This document shows, one piece after another, positions 52,005 to 61,674 of a DNA stretch of 64,000 nucleotides. This stretch comes from Acidovorax sp. RAC01 (lineage in GTDB: Bacteria > Pseudomonadota > Gammaproteobacteria > Burkholderiales > Burkholderiaceae_C), in the NCBI RefSeq assembly GCF_001714725.1, contig NZ_CP016447.1, forward strand, positions 1,503,001 to 1,567,000. The letters are read 5' to 3'. Each line of letters opens with the position of its first letter. Position 1 is the first letter of the stretch. A program made the translations under genes and the position numbers. The notes under the pieces were generated by a model. The model ran no database searches, was not told the DNA's origin, and saw only the letters and a list, made by a program, of their open reading frames with translations.

Positions 52005-53958
52005 TTCCATTTCGGCTGCCCACCGGGCCCTCGCTGCCCAGGCGGAACACCGAGACCACCTGCACCAGGTCCTGCGCCTGGTTTTGCAGGCTGCCCGCCG
52101 CGGCGGCCATTTCTTCGACCAGTGCAGCGTTCTGCTGCGTGACCTGGTCCATCTGCGTGACGGCTTCGCCGACCTGCGCCACGCCCTGGCTTTGCTCGCG
52201 GCTGGCCTCGCTGATCTCGCCCATGATGTCCGTCACGCGGCGGATGGAGCCCACCACTTCTTTCATGGTGTCGCCGGCGCGGTCCACCAGCGCGCTGCCT
52301 TGGGCCACACGCTCCACGCTGGCGTTGATCAGGGTCTTGATCTCGCGGGCGGCCTCGGCGCTGCGCCCGGCCAGCGAGCGCACTTCGGTGGCCACCACGG
52401 CAAAGCCGCGGCCCTGCTCGCCCGCGCGGGCGGCTTCCACCGCAGCGTTCAACGCCAGGATGTTGGTCTGGAAGGCGATGGAGTCGATCACGCCGATGAT
52501 GTCTGCGATCTTTTGCGACGAGGCGTTGATGCCGTGCATGGTGTCCACCACCTGCGCCACCACCTCGCCGCCCTGCACGGCCACCTGGCTGGCGCTGGCG
52601 GCCAGCTGGCTGGCCTGCACGGCGCTGTCGGCGTTCTGGCGCACGGTGGCGTTGAGCTGCTCCATGGATGCGGCCGTCTGCTCCAGCGCGCTGGCCTGGC
52701 TCTCGGTGCGGGCGGACAGGTCGGAGTTGCCCTGTGCAATCTGCACGCTGGCCGTGGCCACGCCCTCGGAGCCGGTGCGCACCTGGCGCACCACGTGCGT
52801 GAGCTGGCCACGCATCTGCTGCAGTGCCTGCAGCAGCTGGCCGACCTCGTTGGTGCCGTGCTGCACGCGCGTCTCGCCCAGGTCGCCCTGCGCCACCGCG
52901 CGCGACAGCTGCACGGCCTGCGACAGCGGCACGGTGATGGAGCGCACGAACACCAGGGCCACGGCGCTGGTCAGCGCCATCACCAGCACCAGGCCGGCGG
53001 CAATCAGGCCCAGGCTGCGCTGCTCCTGGGCCACGCGCTGCTGCAGCGCCGTGTCCAGCAGGCCCAGCGCGCTGGTGTTGAGGTTGTTCAGCGCGTCGAT
53101 GGTGCGGGTGAAGGCATCGAAATACTCGCGCGATGCGAGCTTGAACTCGGTGGCGTTGATCACTTCGCGCTCGGCCAGCTTCAGCGACTGCGCGATCTGG
53201 TCCTGGATGGTCTTCGACTGTTCCGCCAGTTGCTTCGCGAAGACAGGGTTGCCTTGCAGTGCGCGGTCCAGCCCCCGGAAGGTGTCGCCCTGCAGTTCCA
53301 CCACGCGCTGCTGCAGCACCAGCATCTGTCCCTTGGCCTGGGGCGAGAGCTCGCCGCGGCCCAGCGCACCGGCGCCCTGCGCGCGCAGCACGCCCAGCTT
53401 TTCGCCGAGCATGGGCGCCTGGATCAGCGAGGCCTGCACCAGCGCATTCGTCTCGGTCTCGGGGTCAATCTGCAGGCCGTAGCTGTGCACCACCGATTCG
53501 CTCAGCCGCAGCAGCGACGCGATCAGCTGCGTGTGCCGCGCCGTGCTCTGCGGCGCATCCACGCTGCGGGCGCCCACGGCCTGTTCCAGCGCACGCCAGT
53601 TGCCCAAAGCTTCCGTCCATGCTGCCATCTGGGCTGCGGGCATGGCGGCGTCCTTGAGCTTCTCGGCGGTCTCGGCAATCACTGCCTCTACCGCATCGCG
53701 TGCGGCGGGGCGGCGTCCGGCCAAGGCTTCATCGCCCCCCAGCATGCCGGCCGACAGCCCGCGGTGCACCTGCACCCGCTGCACCAGCCGCGTGATGGCC
53801 TGCGCCGGGCCAATGCCTGCGGCCTCCTGCCGGGCGTGTGCGATGGCGTGCAGCGCATCGGCCACGTACAACCCCGTGGGAAGGGCGCTCATCAGCAGCC
53901 CGAGGGCGCCCAGGATGAGGAATTTCTGGAGCAGGTTCAGGCGGTGGAGTAGGGACAT
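51988..53958 (-). CDS. methyl-accepting chemotaxis protein with N-terminal nitrate-sensing-like (NIT) domain
   Basis: 656 aa from ATG 53958 ([20 protein letters not shown]). Membrane helices at about 13-30 and 315-335 ([20 protein letters not shown]). The periplasmic part shows [20 protein letters not shown] and related helices of the NIT/nitrate-sensing type. HAMP follows ([40 protein letters not shown]), then the signalling domain with hairpin tip [52 protein letters not shown]. No C-terminal NWETF-like methyltransferase tether. Its last residues and stop lie in a repeat element. Ligand not proven; nitrate or another anion is possible. Confidence 0.9.
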   Translation of the reverse strand: MSLLHRLNLLQKFLILGALGLLMSALPTGLYVADALHAIAHARQEAAGIGPAQAITRLVQRVQVHRGLSAGMLGGDEALAGRRPAARDAVEAVIAETAEKLKDAAMPAAQMAAWTEALGNWRALEQAVGARSVDAPQSTARHTQLIASLLRLSESVVHSYGLQIDPETETNALVQASLIQAPMLGEKLGVLRAQGAGALGRGELSPQAKGQMLVLQQRVVELQGDTFRGLDRALQGNPVFAKQLAEQSKTIQDQIAQSLKLAEREVINATEFKLASREYFDAFTRTIDALNNLNTSALGLLDTALQQRVAQEQRSLGLIAAGLVLVMALTSAVALVFVRSITVPLSQAVQLSRAVAQGDLGETRVQHGTNEVGQLLQALQQMRGQLTHVVRQVRTGSEGVATASVQIAQGNSDLSARTESQASALEQTAASMEQLNATVRQNADSAVQASQLAASASQVAVQGGEVVAQVVDTMHGINASSQKIADIIGVIDSIAFQTNILALNAAVEAARAGEQGRGFAVVATEVRSLAGRSAEAAREIKTLINASVERVAQGSALVDRAGDTMKEVVGSIRRVTDIMGEISEASREQSQGVAQVGEAVTQMDQVTQQNAALVEEMAAAAGSLQNQAQDLVQVVSVFRLGSEGPVGSRNGMLQIQ

Positions 53959-54286
53959 GGGACACGCGGACGCCGGGGCGCGAAGGGATGAACAGAGGTG
54001 AAAGTAAGCAAACGTATCGATGCGACTGTAGGGGCCTGTTGCCACCAAGGTTTTGACCGGCGTCAAGTCGGGCGCCGGACAGGCGGTGCGTTACAACTGC
54101 GCGCTGGGTGCCGCAAAGCGCGGCGTGGCCGCCCTGCCCCAGCCGTGCAGGCTGCGGGCTGCCAGCATGCCCGCGGCCAGCGCATCGCACCGGCTGTGCC
54201 CCCGTCACGCCCGCTGGCGATGCCGGGCGCAGCGGCGACGAACCGGCTGGGGATAATGCGCCGACACTCTGGCCCGGAGCCCGCCC
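53959..54286. other. 328-base divergent gap, promoters of chemoreceptor and thioesterase
   Basis: The two genes are divergent, so both promoters lie here. Only short unsupported frames are seen; no clear operator or sigma-28-type box could be fixed by eye. Confidence 0.4.
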
Positions 54287-54730
54287 ATGCAATCGATCAC
54301 GCTGCGCTTTCTTGCATCGCACCACACCACATCACCCTCTGCGGCCCGCATTCCGGGGGGCACGGTGCTGCGCTGGGTGGACGAGGCCGGTTTTGCCTGC
54401 GCCAGCGCCTGGGCGCGCGGGCCCTGCATCACGCAATTTGTGGGCGGCGCCGATTTCACGCAGCCCATCCGGCCCGGTGACCTGGTGGAAGTGCATGCCA
54501 AGCTGGCCTACACCCACGAGTCCACGCTGAGCCTGGCGGTGGAGGTGCGCAGCGGCACCGTGCAAGGCGGCCCGCTGCACGACGTGGTGCACTGCGTGGC
54601 GGCCTACACCGCGGTGGATGCCGACGAGGTGCCGCGCACAGTGGACAAGTGGGTGCCCGAAACCCCGGGCGACATTGCGCTGGCGCAGCGCGTGCAGGCC
54701 CACCTGGAAGCCGCGCGGGCAGCGCAGTGA
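54287..54730 (+). CDS. hotdog-fold acyl-CoA thioesterase, YciA-like
   Basis: 147 aa from ATG 54287. Hotdog thioesterase marks: GGTVLRWVDEAGFACASAWA, FVGGADFTQPIRPGDLVEVH, AKLAYTHESTLSLAVEVRSG, HCVAAYTAVDADEVPRTVDK. Should hydrolyse acyl-CoA thioesters in the cytoplasm; chain-length preference unknown. Its stop overlaps the GTG start of the EamA gene (GTGA), so the two are coupled. Confidence 0.87.
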   Translation: MQSITLRFLASHHTTSPSAARIPGGTVLRWVDEAGFACASAWARGPCITQFVGGADFTQPIRPGDLVEVHAKLAYTHESTLSLAVEVRSGTVQGGPLHDVVHCVAAYTAVDADEVPRTVDKWVPETPGDIALAQRVQAHLEAARAAQ

Positions 54731-55695
54731 CGGCGCCCGCGGCAGCATCGGCCACCCCCTTTCGCCCACGCGACCTGCTCGCGGCGCTGCTGGTGGTGGT
54801 GCTGTGGGGCGTGAACTTTGTGGCGATGAAGTGGGGGCTGGAGAGTTTCAGCCCCTTCCAGCTGGGCGCCGCGCGCTACCTGTTTGCGGCCGTGCCGCTG
54901 GTGCTGCTGGTGCGCCCGCCGCGCGTGCACTGGCGCTGGGTGGTGATGTTCGGGCTGTTCCAGGGCATCGGGCAGTTCGGGTTTCTGTTCTTTGCGCTCA
55001 AGGTGGGTATGACGGCCGGGCTGGCGAGCGTGTTGCTGCAGACCCAGGTGTTCTTCACCGCGCTGTTCGGCTTTGCGCTACTGCGCGAGCGGCCGGGGCG
55101 CCCGCTGGTGTGGGGGCTGGCGCTGGCCGCGGCGGGCCTCGTGTGCTTTGTCATGAACTATGTGGGCCCGGCTGCAGGCAGCGGCATGGGCAGGGGCTCG
55201 GCCACCACGCTGGCGGGCCTGTTCCTCACGCTGTGCGGCGCGGCCATGTGGGCGTCATCCAACATCGTGGCGCGGCTGGCGCAGCAGCGCAGCCCGGGCT
55301 ACGACCCGCTGGCGTTCGTGATCTGGAGCAGCGCGGTGCCGGTGCTGCCGTTTGTGGTGCTGTCGGCCGTGTTTGATGCCGACGCCGCGCGCTGGCTGCA
55401 CTGGCAGGCGCTGGCCGACGTGCCCTGGATCGCCTGGGCATCGGTGGCCTACCTGGGCTGGGCCGCCACCATCGTCGGCTATGCGCTGTGGACGAACCTG
55501 CTGCAGCGCCACCCGGCCAACCGCGTGGCGCCCTTCAGCCTGGCCGTGCCGGTGGTGGGGCTCACGACGGGGTGGCTGGTGCTGGGTGAGACGGTGGCGC
55601 CTTGGCAGTGGGCGGGCATCGCCTTCATCGTGGTGGCGCTGGCCTGCGTGGTGCTGGGGCCCAGGTTTCAGACCAAAAAGGCTTCCATGGCTTGA
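54727..55695 (+). CDS. EamA/DMT-family permease
   Basis: 322 aa from GTG 54727, overlapping the thioesterase stop. Ten membrane helices in two EamA repeats (LLAALLVVVLWGVNFVAMKW, FQLGAARYLFAAVPLVLLVR, LASVLLQTQVFFTALFGFAL in the first half; LFLTLCGAAMWASSNIVARL, AWASVAYLGWAATIVGYALW, AVPVVGLTTGWLVLGETVAP in the second). Typical of RhaT/YdcZ-like metabolite exporters such as O-acetylserine/cysteine transporter. Substrate unknown. Confidence 0.88.
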   Translation: MTAPAAASATPFRPRDLLAALLVVVLWGVNFVAMKWGLESFSPFQLGAARYLFAAVPLVLLVRPPRVHWRWVVMFGLFQGIGQFGFLFFALKVGMTAGLASVLLQTQVFFTALFGFALLRERPGRPLVWGLALAAAGLVCFVMNYVGPAAGSGMGRGSATTLAGLFLTLCGAAMWASSNIVARLAQQRSPGYDPLAFVIWSSAVPVLPFVVLSAVFDADAARWLHWQALADVPWIAWASVAYLGWAATIVGYALWTNLLQRHPANRVAPFSLAVPVVGLTTGWLVLGETVAPWQWAGIAFIVVALACVVLGPRFQTKKASMA

Positions 55696-55696
55696 T

Positions 55697-55737
55697 TTGA
55701 TTGGCTTTATTGCTATTTATGTAATAGCAAACTGTAT
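55697..55737. repeat. AT-rich palindromic element, copy h
   Basis: TTGCTATTTATGTAATAGCA contains facing TGCTATT and AATAGCA. It begins two bases after the EamA stop and lies between convergent genes. Confidence 0.7.
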
Positions 55738-55791
55738 CTCTCCACGGTGGCACCGCCAGGACCGCCCCGCCTGCGGTACCGGCCCGTTCCG

Positions 55792-56790
55792 CTACAGCAC
55801 GCGCCGCCGGGCAAACCGCACCACCGTCACGCCCGCCCGGGCCTGGCGTACCGAGGGCATCACCAGAACGCAGTCGTCGTACGGCGTGGTCACCGGCACG
55901 CCATCGTTGTCGCCCATCACGGTGCCGGCCTTCGCAATCACCTCCAGCCCCGTGAACGGCGCCACAAACCGGAAGGCGCTGCTGGTGGCCACCACCGGCC
56001 CCGTCACCTCCAGCGCCCACTGGCGCGGTGCGTCGGGCAGGCGCCAGCCGGGCAGCTGCTGCGCCAGCGCGTCGGCATCGAGCACGCCCGCCTGTTCGAA
56101 AAAGCGCACGCACTGGTCCTGCGCCACGGCGCGGCTGGCCGGGTCACCATGAAAGCCGCATTCGACGAGCAGCGAGCGCGTGTCGTGCCCCGGCGCATCG
56201 GCCAGCGCGCCAAAACGGCCGTAGTCGCGCATGCGCACGCCGTCCTTGTGGCCGGCATCAACGACGATGTGCTCGGGCGAGCGCATGGCGCGCGCCAGCT
56301 CCAGGTTGCGCGGCTGCATGCCCGTGAGCAGCAGCGGTGCCGAGGGCTCGTGCATGGAGTGGATGTCCAGCAGCCAGTCGGCCTGCGTTACCCAGGGCCG
56401 CAGCGCGGCGGCACGGCGGCGCTCGCGCGTATCGGCGGCGTCCATGCGCTCGTCGAGCCACTGGCGGTTGAGGTCTTCGTCGGTGAAGCGCGAGGCATCG
56501 TGGTTGGTCGCGTCAAACCGGTCGAAGGCATCGAGGTTGCAAAACGCGAGCGTGAGCGACCCGCGCACGGGCCGCAAGCCGGCCTCCAGCAGGCCCTTCA
56601 AGGCCCAGGCGCCGCACAGCTCGTTGCCGTGCACCAGCGCGCTGACCATCACGCGGCGGCCGGGCAGGCCCGAGTCGAAATGCCACACGCCCTCGGTGCC
56701 GGTGTTGCCCGCGCGCCAGGCGCTAATGTCCGGGGCGGGCAGCTCAAAGTGCAGGGGCTGCACGGTGCGGTTGTCGTTGGGGTGGCTCAT
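55792..56790 (-). CDS. succinylglutamate desuccinylase/aspartoacylase-family metallohydrolase
   Basis: 332 aa from ATG 56790, coupled to the binding-protein gene by ATGA. M14-like zinc site: VMVSALVHGNELCGAWAL (His and Glu ligands) and LLDIHSMHEPSAPLLL (third His). LAFCNLDAFDRF, DLNRQWLDERM and SLLVECGFHGDPASR support the AstE/AspA family. C-terminal beta domain (FVAPFTGLEVIAKAGTVMGD). Probably hydrolyses an N-acylated amino acid or similar amide; lacking other arginine-catabolism genes it is unlikely to be AstE. Substrate may be what the upstream Bug protein binds. Confidence 0.85.
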   Translation of the reverse strand: MSHPNDNRTVQPLHFELPAPDISAWRAGNTGTEGVWHFDSGLPGRRVMVSALVHGNELCGAWALKGLLEAGLRPVRGSLTLAFCNLDAFDRFDATNHDASRFTDEDLNRQWLDERMDAADTRERRRAAALRPWVTQADWLLDIHSMHEPSAPLLLTGMQPRNLELARAMRSPEHIVVDAGHKDGVRMRDYGRFGALADAPGHDTRSLLVECGFHGDPASRAVAQDQCVRFFEQAGVLDADALAQQLPGWRLPDAPRQWALEVTGPVVATSSAFRFVAPFTGLEVIAKAGTVMGDNDGVPVTTPYDDCVLVMPSVRQARAGVTVVRFARRRVL

Positions 56791-57779
56791 TCTTCGATCT
56801 TTGCGTAATCCACAATCTTTTTGTACTTGACCACTTCGGTCGCCAGGAACTGGTCGAGGTTCACCGTGGTCGCCGCCACGGTGGAGCCGCTGGCTTCCAT
56901 CTTCTTTCTGAACTCGGGCGACTGCAGGCTGTCGTTGAGCGCCTTCTTGAGCTTGTCGAACACGGGCTTTGGCAGGTTGGCCGGGCCCATGAGCGCAAAC
57001 CACACGCCGATGTCCACGTTCTTGTACTGCGCGGTTTCGGCCAGCGCCGGAATGTCGGGCGTGGTGGCCGAGCGTTTGGCTTCGGTGGTGCCCAGCGCGA
57101 TGACCTTGCCGCTCTTGATATGCGGCAGGCCGCTGGAGAGCACGAATACGCCGTACTCCAGGTTGTTGCCCATCAGGTCGTTGGTGAGCGGCGCCACGCC
57201 ACGGTAAGGGATGTGCGTCATGAACAGCTTGCCCTGCTCCTTGACCATCTCACCCGCCAGGTGCAGCGAGGTGCCCACGCCCGAGCTGCCGTAGCTGAAC
57301 TTGCCGGGGTTCTTTGACACCTTCTGCGTGAACTCGGCCAGGTTCTTCACGCCCGCGCCCTGCGAGGCCACCAGCACCAGCGGCTGCGAGGCAATCAGGC
57401 CGATGGCGGTGAAGTCCTTGATGTCGTACTTGACCTTTTTGGTCACCAGCTTGTTGATGGCGATCTCGTTGCTGGCACCCACCAGCAGGGTGTAACCATC
57501 GGGCGCGGCGCTGGCGACCTTCTGCGCGCCGATGGCGCCACCGGCACCGCCGATGTTCTCGATGACCACCGGCACGCCGAGCTTGGTGCTCAGCTCGGTC
57601 GCCACGGTGCGGCCCGTCAGGTCGGTGCTGCCACCGGGCGGGTAGCCCACGACGATGGTGATGGGCTTGGACGGCCATGCCGCATCCTGCGCGAGCACGG
57701 GCGCAGCGGTGGACAGCAGGGCAAGGCCGCACAGCAGTGCAGTGCGGCGGGGGGCAAACGACAGGCGGGTGGTGGGCAT
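56787..57779 (-). CDS. Bug-family tripartite tricarboxylate transporter substrate-binding protein
   Basis: 330 aa from ATG 57779. Signal peptide: RRTALLCGLALLSTAAPVLAQ. Family marks: WPSKPITIVVGYPPGGSTDL, VVIENIGGAGGAIGAQKVAS, APDGYTLLVGASNEIAINK, YGSSGVGTSLHLAGEMVKEQ, HIPYRGVAPLTNDLMGNNLE. Periplasmic binder of a carboxylate-type ligand; the membrane TctAB-like subunits are not nearby, as is common in Comamonadaceae where such genes are numerous. Operon with a LysR regulator upstream and an aspartoacylase-like gene downstream. Confidence 0.93.
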   Translation of the reverse strand: MPTTRLSFAPRRTALLCGLALLSTAAPVLAQDAAWPSKPITIVVGYPPGGSTDLTGRTVATELSTKLGVPVVIENIGGAGGAIGAQKVASAAPDGYTLLVGASNEIAINKLVTKKVKYDIKDFTAIGLIASQPLVLVASQGAGVKNLAEFTQKVSKNPGKFSYGSSGVGTSLHLAGEMVKEQGKLFMTHIPYRGVAPLTNDLMGNNLEYGVFVLSSGLPHIKSGKVIALGTTEAKRSATTPDIPALAETAQYKNVDIGVWFALMGPANLPKPVFDKLKKALNDSLQSPEFRKKMEASGSTVAATTVNLDQFLATEVVKYKKIVDYAKIEE

Positions 57780-58002
57780 GGGGTTTCCTGGAGGTGAAGG
57801 CGCAGGCACGGCCGGTACAGCACACATGGGGGTACGTGCAGTGCATCGGCTCATCGACACCTGGCAGCCATGCCTGATTGTCAAAAGCGTACGGGCTGCG
57901 CGTTGTGCCAAAACGGCACCAGCCCGTGCCGTATGGACTGCGCCGCTAGGGGTTCACCCGAAGTTGCGCCAAGGGGGCAGCGCCCGCGCACCGCCATAGC
58001 TT

Positions 58003-58899
58003 TCAGCGCTGCGCCATTGCCTTCCAGAACGCTTCGGCCAGCGGGCCCAGCCGCCGCTTGGGGCGGTACAGGCGCACGTCAAAGCGCACCTCCATGCGCG
58101 CATCGCCGGCCGGGGCCAGGCGCCCGGCCTTGCAGTCGGCATGCACCATGGACCACGGCAGCCAGGCCACGCCCAGACCCTTTTGCACGTATTCGTAGTG
58201 CGCGTCGGCCGAGTCGCATTCCACCACCCGCTGCAGGCGCGGGGCGTGCGGGTTTTGCGCCAGGTGGTCTTCCACCAGCCGCCCCAGCGCCAGCTGCGGC
58301 GCATACGCCAGGTAGGGCACCAGCGCCGTGCCCTGGCCAAAGCGGTGCTGCGCCGTGCCCTGGGCCGTGGCGCGCGACACGGGCACCAGCCGGTCGGACG
58401 CGACGGTGACGTGGCTGAACTGTCGGGCATCGAGCCGCACGGCCAGCGTGGGGTGGTGGTAGACGAGCGAAAAGTCGGCCTCGCTGCGCTCGAGCATGGC
58501 CACCGTGTCGGCCAGCGCCCGGGTGCGCACGCAGACCTCGGCCCCCTGCAGCACCGGCCGCAGGCGCACCAGCCAGTCGGCCACCACGGTGCGCGCCAAC
58601 GTGCGGCCCGTGGCCAGCGTGATGGTGCGGCCCTGGCGCCCGGCCAGGCTCTGCAGCTCTTCGTGCGACTGGGTCAGGCTGCGCGCCAGGTTGCCCGCCG
58701 TTTCCAGAAAGCTCTGGCCCGCCGGTGTGAGCGTGACGGGCCCGCCGCCGCGCTCCACCAGCGGCGTGCCCGCCCAGGCCTCCAGCGCGCGGATGCGCCG
58801 GCCAAAGGCAGGGTGGGTGACATGCCGCAGCTCGGCGGCGCGCGTGAAGCTGCGCTCCTGCGCCAGCACGATGAAGTCTTCGAGCCATTTGAGCTGCAT
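58003..58899 (-). CDS. LysR-family transcriptional regulator
   Basis: 298 aa from ATG 58899. Winged-helix at the N-terminus (KWLEDFIVLAQERSFTRAAE, LRHVTHPAFGRRIRALEAWA, GTPLVERGGGPVTLTPAGQS) and a ligand-binding domain (TITLATGRTLARTVVADWLV, CVRTRALADTVAMLERSEAD). Same strand and upstream of the Bug and aspartoacylase-like genes (223-base gap), so it is likely their regulator. Inducer unknown. Confidence 0.92.
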   Translation of the reverse strand: MQLKWLEDFIVLAQERSFTRAAELRHVTHPAFGRRIRALEAWAGTPLVERGGGPVTLTPAGQSFLETAGNLARSLTQSHEELQSLAGRQGRTITLATGRTLARTVVADWLVRLRPVLQGAEVCVRTRALADTVAMLERSEADFSLVYHHPTLAVRLDARQFSHVTVASDRLVPVSRATAQGTAQHRFGQGTALVPYLAYAPQLALGRLVEDHLAQNPHAPRLQRVVECDSADAHYEYVQKGLGVAWLPWSMVHADCKAGRLAPAGDARMEVRFDVRLYRPKRRLGPLAEAFWKAMAQR

Positions 58900-59142
58900 C
58901 GCGGGGCTCCGTGGTCAGTGGGGTGCTCGCCGATACACGCGCTGCGGGTTGCGCAACGCACCGGCGCTGGTCGAATCGGGAAGGCGCGGCGCGGTGGCAG
59001 CTTCTGCGGACAGGCGACGACCCGGTACCAAGGCCATCATTGTGCGCTGGGGCGCTACCGCTCGCTGCGCCCAGCGCTCAAACGCTCCGGTATGAAAGAA
59101 GGCAACAGCGGATCTGCCCGCTGCCCGGGTGAGCCCTGTGCT

Positions 59143-59979
59143 TCAGTACCCCGCCGCGGCCTGGGCCGCCTGCAGCACGGCACGGGTGCGCAGGGCCTCT
59201 GCGCGCGCCGCTGCGGCAAAGTCCTCGCCGCGCGATGCGTACAGGATGGCGCGCGACGAATTCACGATGATCGGCCCATCGCTGCGAAGGCCTGCGCGCA
59301 CCGTGGCCGCCGCATCGCCGCCCTGGGCACCCACACCGGGGATCAGCAGCGGCAGCGTAGGCGCAATGCTGCGCACCCGCTCGATCTCCTGCGGGTAGGT
59401 GGCGCCCACCACCAGGCCGAGCTGGCCGTTCCTGTTCCAGGGGCCCTGCGCCAGGCGGGCCACGTGTTCGTACATCAGCGGCTGGCCGTCGATGCTGGCC
59501 AGGCGCTGGTTCTGCAGATCGTCCCCGCCCGGGTTGGACGTGCGGCACAGCAGAAACGCGCCCTTGCCGTGGTAGGCCAGGTAAGGCTCGATGGAATCAA
59601 ACCCCATGAAGGGCGAGAGCGTGACCGCGTCGGCGCCGTAGCGCTCGAACGCCTCCTTGGCGTACTGCTCGGCAGTCGAGCCGATGTCCCCACGCTTGGC
59701 ATCCAGAATGACCGGCACATGCGGCGCATTGCAGCGCATGTGCTGCATCAGCCGCTCAAGCTGGTCTTCGGCCCCATGGGCGGCAAAGTAGGCGATCTGC
59801 GGCTTGAAGGCGCACACCAGGTCTGCCGTGGCATCAACCACCGCCGCGCAGAAGTCGTAGATCTTGCGCGGGTCGCCCTGCATCCCGGCGGGAAAGCGGG
59901 TGGGTTCCGGGTCCAGGCCCACGCACAGCAGAGATTGGTTCTGCGCCGTGGCGCTGCGCAGCATGTCGGTGAAGGTCAT
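59143..59979 (-). CDS. pyrF: orotidine-5'-phosphate decarboxylase (type 2)
   Basis: Makes UMP from OMP, last step of pyrimidine synthesis. 278 aa from ATG 59979. Marks: [29 protein letters not shown], catalytic [89 protein letters not shown]. This longer form (PyrF group 2) differs from E. coli PyrF. A short AT-containing leader (59980-60000) precedes it. Confidence 0.96.
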   Translation of the reverse strand: MTFTDMLRSATAQNQSLLCVGLDPEPTRFPAGMQGDPRKIYDFCAAVVDATADLVCAFKPQIAYFAAHGAEDQLERLMQHMRCNAPHVPVILDAKRGDIGSTAEQYAKEAFERYGADAVTLSPFMGFDSIEPYLAYHGKGAFLLCRTSNPGGDDLQNQRLASIDGQPLMYEHVARLAQGPWNRNGQLGLVVGATYPQEIERVRSIAPTLPLLIPGVGAQGGDAAATVRAGLRSDGPIIVNSSRAILYASRGEDFAAAARAEALRTRAVLQAAQAAAGY

Positions 59980-60149
59980 GGGGTAATTTTAGGTGGACCG
60001 GCCTGCCAGACGCGTACCGATGGGGCCCGCGCCACCACACAAAAGCCTGGGTAGCCCTGACAGCGGCACCACGTCGGCAAGACCGAGGGACAGCGACTGC
60101 CCGCGGCGGCAGAAAAGCACCGGGAATCCGCGGGTTACAGGCAGACAGC

Positions 60150-60175
60150 AAAAAAGGCCGTCAGGACGGCCTTTC
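60150..60175 (-). terminator. Rho-independent terminator of the FlgO-like operon
   Basis: GGCCGTC (60156-60162) and GACGGCC (60165-60171) pair; read on the minus strand the stem is followed by TTTTTT. It lies just past the FlgO-like stop. Confidence 0.8.
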
Positions 60176-60216
60176 GGGGTAGGCCAGCAGACTGCAGGCC
60201 CATGGGAATGCGCTGA

Positions 60217-60774
60217 TTAGCGAGGCACCGTCAGCAGGCGCTGGACGTCGCGGTCGTTGGGCAGTGCGTAATCGTGCCCACGCACAATTCGGCCGTCTTC
60301 GGTGCGCACAAGCTTCAGGCTCACATAGGTGAAGTTGGCAGCCGCCGAATAGGTTCCCACCAGGACCATCGAAGCGTTGTGATTGCGTGCAATATCCTTG
60401 ATTTCGCGCGACAGCAGCAACTCGCCGGCGCCTTCGCGCACGAACACGTCACCGCGCAGCTTGATTTCCTTCACGTTGAAACCGCCGGCCGTCATGCTGG
60501 AAGCGTACTGTTCAGACAGCGTGCGGCCCAGCGGTGCAGCGCGGCTGAGGTCATTGACATTGACCACGGTGGCCACGAGCACGGGGCCACCGCCCAGGCT
60601 GTTCATGTCGAAGCCGGCGGTGAGCTTGGCCACGGCGTCGCGGCTGCTCTGGATGAACGGGCTGCTGGCGGCTTCCTGGTAGGTGGGATCCACGCGCACT
60701 GGCGCAGCGTTGTTGGCGCAACCGGCCAGCACCACGCCGGCCAGCACCGTCAGAAGGAGTGCGGGGGTTTTCAT
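60217..60774 (-). CDS. FlgO-domain outer-membrane lipoprotein
   Basis: 185 aa from ATG 60774. Lipobox LAGVVLAGC with Cys19. FlgO-type body: SRDAVAKLTAGFDMNSLGGG, PVLVATVVNVNDLSRAAPLG, RTLSEQYASSMTAGGFNVKE, IKLRGDVFVREGAGELLLSR, EIKDIARNHNASMVLVGTYS, YVSLKLVRTEDGRIVRGHDY. FlgO proteins of Vibrio support the flagellum, but no flagellar genes are near, and FlgO-domain lipoproteins also occur elsewhere, so the role is open. Coupled by ATGA to the upstream lipoprotein gene. Confidence 0.85.
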   Translation of the reverse strand: MKTPALLLTVLAGVVLAGCANNAAPVRVDPTYQEAASSPFIQSSRDAVAKLTAGFDMNSLGGGPVLVATVVNVNDLSRAAPLGRTLSEQYASSMTAGGFNVKEIKLRGDVFVREGAGELLLSREIKDIARNHNASMVLVGTYSAAANFTYVSLKLVRTEDGRIVRGHDYALPNDRDVQRLLTVPR

Positions 60775-61457
60775 TGCGAGACAACCTTCATGTTGACGTT
60801 CTTGTACGAGGGACGCGTGAAGAGCGGGGTGTCAGCGTTTTCCAGGTAGTACACGTCGGTCTTGCGGGCCACATACTGGCCACCGCGCGTCACGGTGGTG
60901 GTCAGGATCAGCTCGGTGTTGGTCGGGCCGCCCGAGTTGATGCTGTTGGCATAGTCGGCAGCGATCGACAGGCCAAGGCCAGCGGCCAGCTGGGCGTCAA
61001 TATGTTCATTGCGCAGGCCATAGGCGGCAAACAGTCCAGCAGCCAGCATGGTGAACTGACCCGGAATGAAGTGCGGGCGCTCGCTGTTGTGACGCACCAC
61101 CTGGATACCGTACGACACATCAAGCGCCAGACCCTGGCTTTGGTGAACCACGGCACCGTTTTGAACCAGCTTGGTGATCAGGAATTCACGGAATGCCGTT
61201 TCAAACTGCGTGGCATTGGCAGGCAGAGAAACGTGCAGCGGGGTATTGGCTGCAATACCTGCCTTGTCGAGGGTGCCCAGCGTTTGCTGGACTACGTCGC
61301 GCGAAACCAGATCCCAGTGACCGGCAGAACGCACCTTGGGTTGCGAGGTGTATTCGAAATTTTCCGCAACGGGAATAGGCGCCCTCTGTGCGCACCCCAC
61401 CAAAGTTGCCACAGCGCCAGCCAGCACGGCCAAGCTGATTGCCTTTGAAAACGACAT
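60771..61457 (-). CDS. lipoprotein of unknown function, partner of the FlgO-like protein
   Basis: 228 aa from ATG 61457, preceded by AGGAGGG, a very strong ribosome binding site. Signal peptide MSFSKAISLAVLAGAVATLV then GCAQ, a lipobox with Cys22. Body: NFEYTSQPKVRSAGHWDLVS, VQQTLGTLDKAGIAANTPLH, FETAFREFLITKLVQNGAVV, LDVSYGIQVVRHNSERPHFI, LILTTTVTRGGQYVARKTDV. No family I can name; lipoprotein prediction and operon with the FlgO-like gene are firm. A low-GC leader of about 200 bases (61458-61674) contains AT runs near 61510-61560 where its promoter may sit. Confidence 0.75.
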   Translation of the reverse strand: MSFSKAISLAVLAGAVATLVGCAQRAPIPVAENFEYTSQPKVRSAGHWDLVSRDVVQQTLGTLDKAGIAANTPLHVSLPANATQFETAFREFLITKLVQNGAVVHQSQGLALDVSYGIQVVRHNSERPHFIPGQFTMLAAGLFAAYGLRNEHIDAQLAAGLGLSIAADYANSINSGGPTNTELILTTTVTRGGQYVARKTDVYYLENADTPLFTRPSYKNVNMKVVSQ

Positions 61458-61674
61458 GATTCCCTCCTACGGACTGAATTTGCGAGGACCCGGACAGATA
61501 CAACCCGCGCGATTTAAAAATAATTCTGGGCGGTATCCTCAACAAAAACAAGAAAAAATTACGCTAACTGCGCTCCGGCGTACACAGTTCGTTGTTTTTG
61601 GTCACAGTTGTGTGTCGATGCAAGGCCTGTAAGCGGGGCGGGATTGCCAGAACCCCCTCCCTCCTTGCATTTGC

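Noticed and set aside
52084..53952. 622-codon plus-strand frame opposite the chemoreceptor
   Set aside because: Antisense shadow; His/Ala/Leu-rich and featureless.
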